Shown in pieces: positions 63,597 to 64,000 of a stretch of DNA of 64,000 bases. Where the stretch lies: contig JBLDXI010000033.1 of NCBI GenBank assembly GCA_047495785.1, forward strand, positions 434,001 to 498,000, read 5' to 3'. The notes beneath the pieces were generated by a model. It saw nothing but the letters and a program-made list of their open reading frames with translations. It had not been told where the DNA came from and searched no databases. The first letter of the stretch is position 1, and each line of letters starts with the position of its first letter. Source of the DNA: Lepidodermella squamata (taxonomy: Eukaryota > Gastrotricha). The position numbers and the translations under genes were made by a program.

Positions 63597-64000
63597 AACA
63601 ATTTTAACGGCCGGGAATTACGCCAGACAGGGCTGCAAAACCTGCGAAATTTCCCGCGCACTTTCTCAAAATTTCCCGCTAATTTTGATCCATTTTAGCA
63701 AATTTTCCTGCAATTAACTGTCATTTTTCGAAAATTTCCCGCGCACATTGAGCCACAAAATGCCTTTTTAGCTGGACGTCTTTATTATGGACGCACCCGA
63801 AAGAGTGGCTAATGAAATTGATACCGATAAGTCACTTGTCGACGAATTGACCGATTGACGAAGCGACGCATCGACGGGCAATAAAAAACGAATGATGAAC
63901 AGCTACACACACAAACATAAATGCACTTGCTGCGCAACAAAAAATGGCAAAGATTCATTTGCTCGGCAAAACCGACCTATAATGAAAACTAATAACCATA
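63597..64000. other. Right edge with E2F-like sites
   Basis: No gene recognised. Contains the TTTCCCGC motif cluster at 63646-63746. Confidence 0.45.
63646..63746 (+). promoter_or_regulatory. Cluster of three TTTCCCGC (E2F-consensus) sites
   Basis: AATTTCCCGCGCAC at 63648-63661, AAATTTCCCGCT at 63669-63680 and AATTTCCCGCGCAC at 63733-63746. TTTCCCGC fits the E2F/DP consensus TTTSSCGC. Such clusters mark S-phase promoters, but these could also be subterminal repeats of the neighbouring transposon remnant. Confidence 0.4.

Noticed and set aside
1-64000. tRNA, rRNA, CRISPR or bacterial operon features
   Set aside because: Looked for box A/B-like tRNA motifs and regularly spaced repeats; none convincing. 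The window is animal nuclear DNA.

Overview
This is a stretch of animal nuclear DNA. It has short GT-AG introns (mostly 45-75 bp), AATAAA poly(A) signals and purely metazoan families: Cys-loop receptors, nuclear hormone receptors, C-type lectins and an ectonucleotide phosphodiesterase. Small introns, tight gene spacing, a local nuclear-receptor cluster and a lectin mosaic fit a compact-genome invertebrate, most likely a nematode or another ecdysozoan. The phylum cannot be fixed from the sequence alone.

The window is dominated by a tandem array of Cys-loop (pentameric ligand-gated ion channel) genes. Twenty look intact (374-403 codons each), and three are broken or relic copies. The intact genes all lie on the plus strand and each is one uninterrupted exon. 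Each has a signal peptide, a four-cysteine N-terminal module around a [SY]-[SAT]-P-x-C motif, a canonical C-x13-C Cys-loop, three transmembrane helices, only about 20-25 residues between M3 and M4, and a terminal M4. Layout: frameshifted copy at 312-1428 (-); three genes at 3.8-8.8 kb; a giant lectin mosaic gene at 9.06-22.4 kb; a receptor gene split by a 3.5-kb DNA transposon at 22.6-27.2 kb; eleven genes at 27.3-46.0 kb with a decayed relic at 34.8 kb; three nuclear-receptor paralogues on the minus strand at 46.2-51.6 kb; six more receptor genes at 52.0-60.8 kb; an ENPP gene (-) at 60.9-62.8 kb; and a Mutator-like transposase relic near 63 kb.

The lectin mosaic was traced exon by exon. Its 35 exons keep frame throughout and encode about 3,850 residues: fibrinogen-like domain, several C-type lectin domains, CCP/sushi modules, LamG/concanavalin-like domains, three CGNG-type cysteine-rich repeats, a WSC domain and a C-terminal hydrophobic anchor. 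The three nuclear receptors share near-identical exon sizes (8 exons, 334-339 aa) and an unusual second zinc finger.

The receptors look like a fast-evolving, locally duplicating family of membrane channels. An acidic residue at the pore-mouth position in nearly all copies suggests cation selectivity, but the usual aromatic loop-B residue and the vicinal cysteines of acetylcholine receptors are not seen, so the ligand is unknown. A chemosensory or environment-sensing role is inference only.
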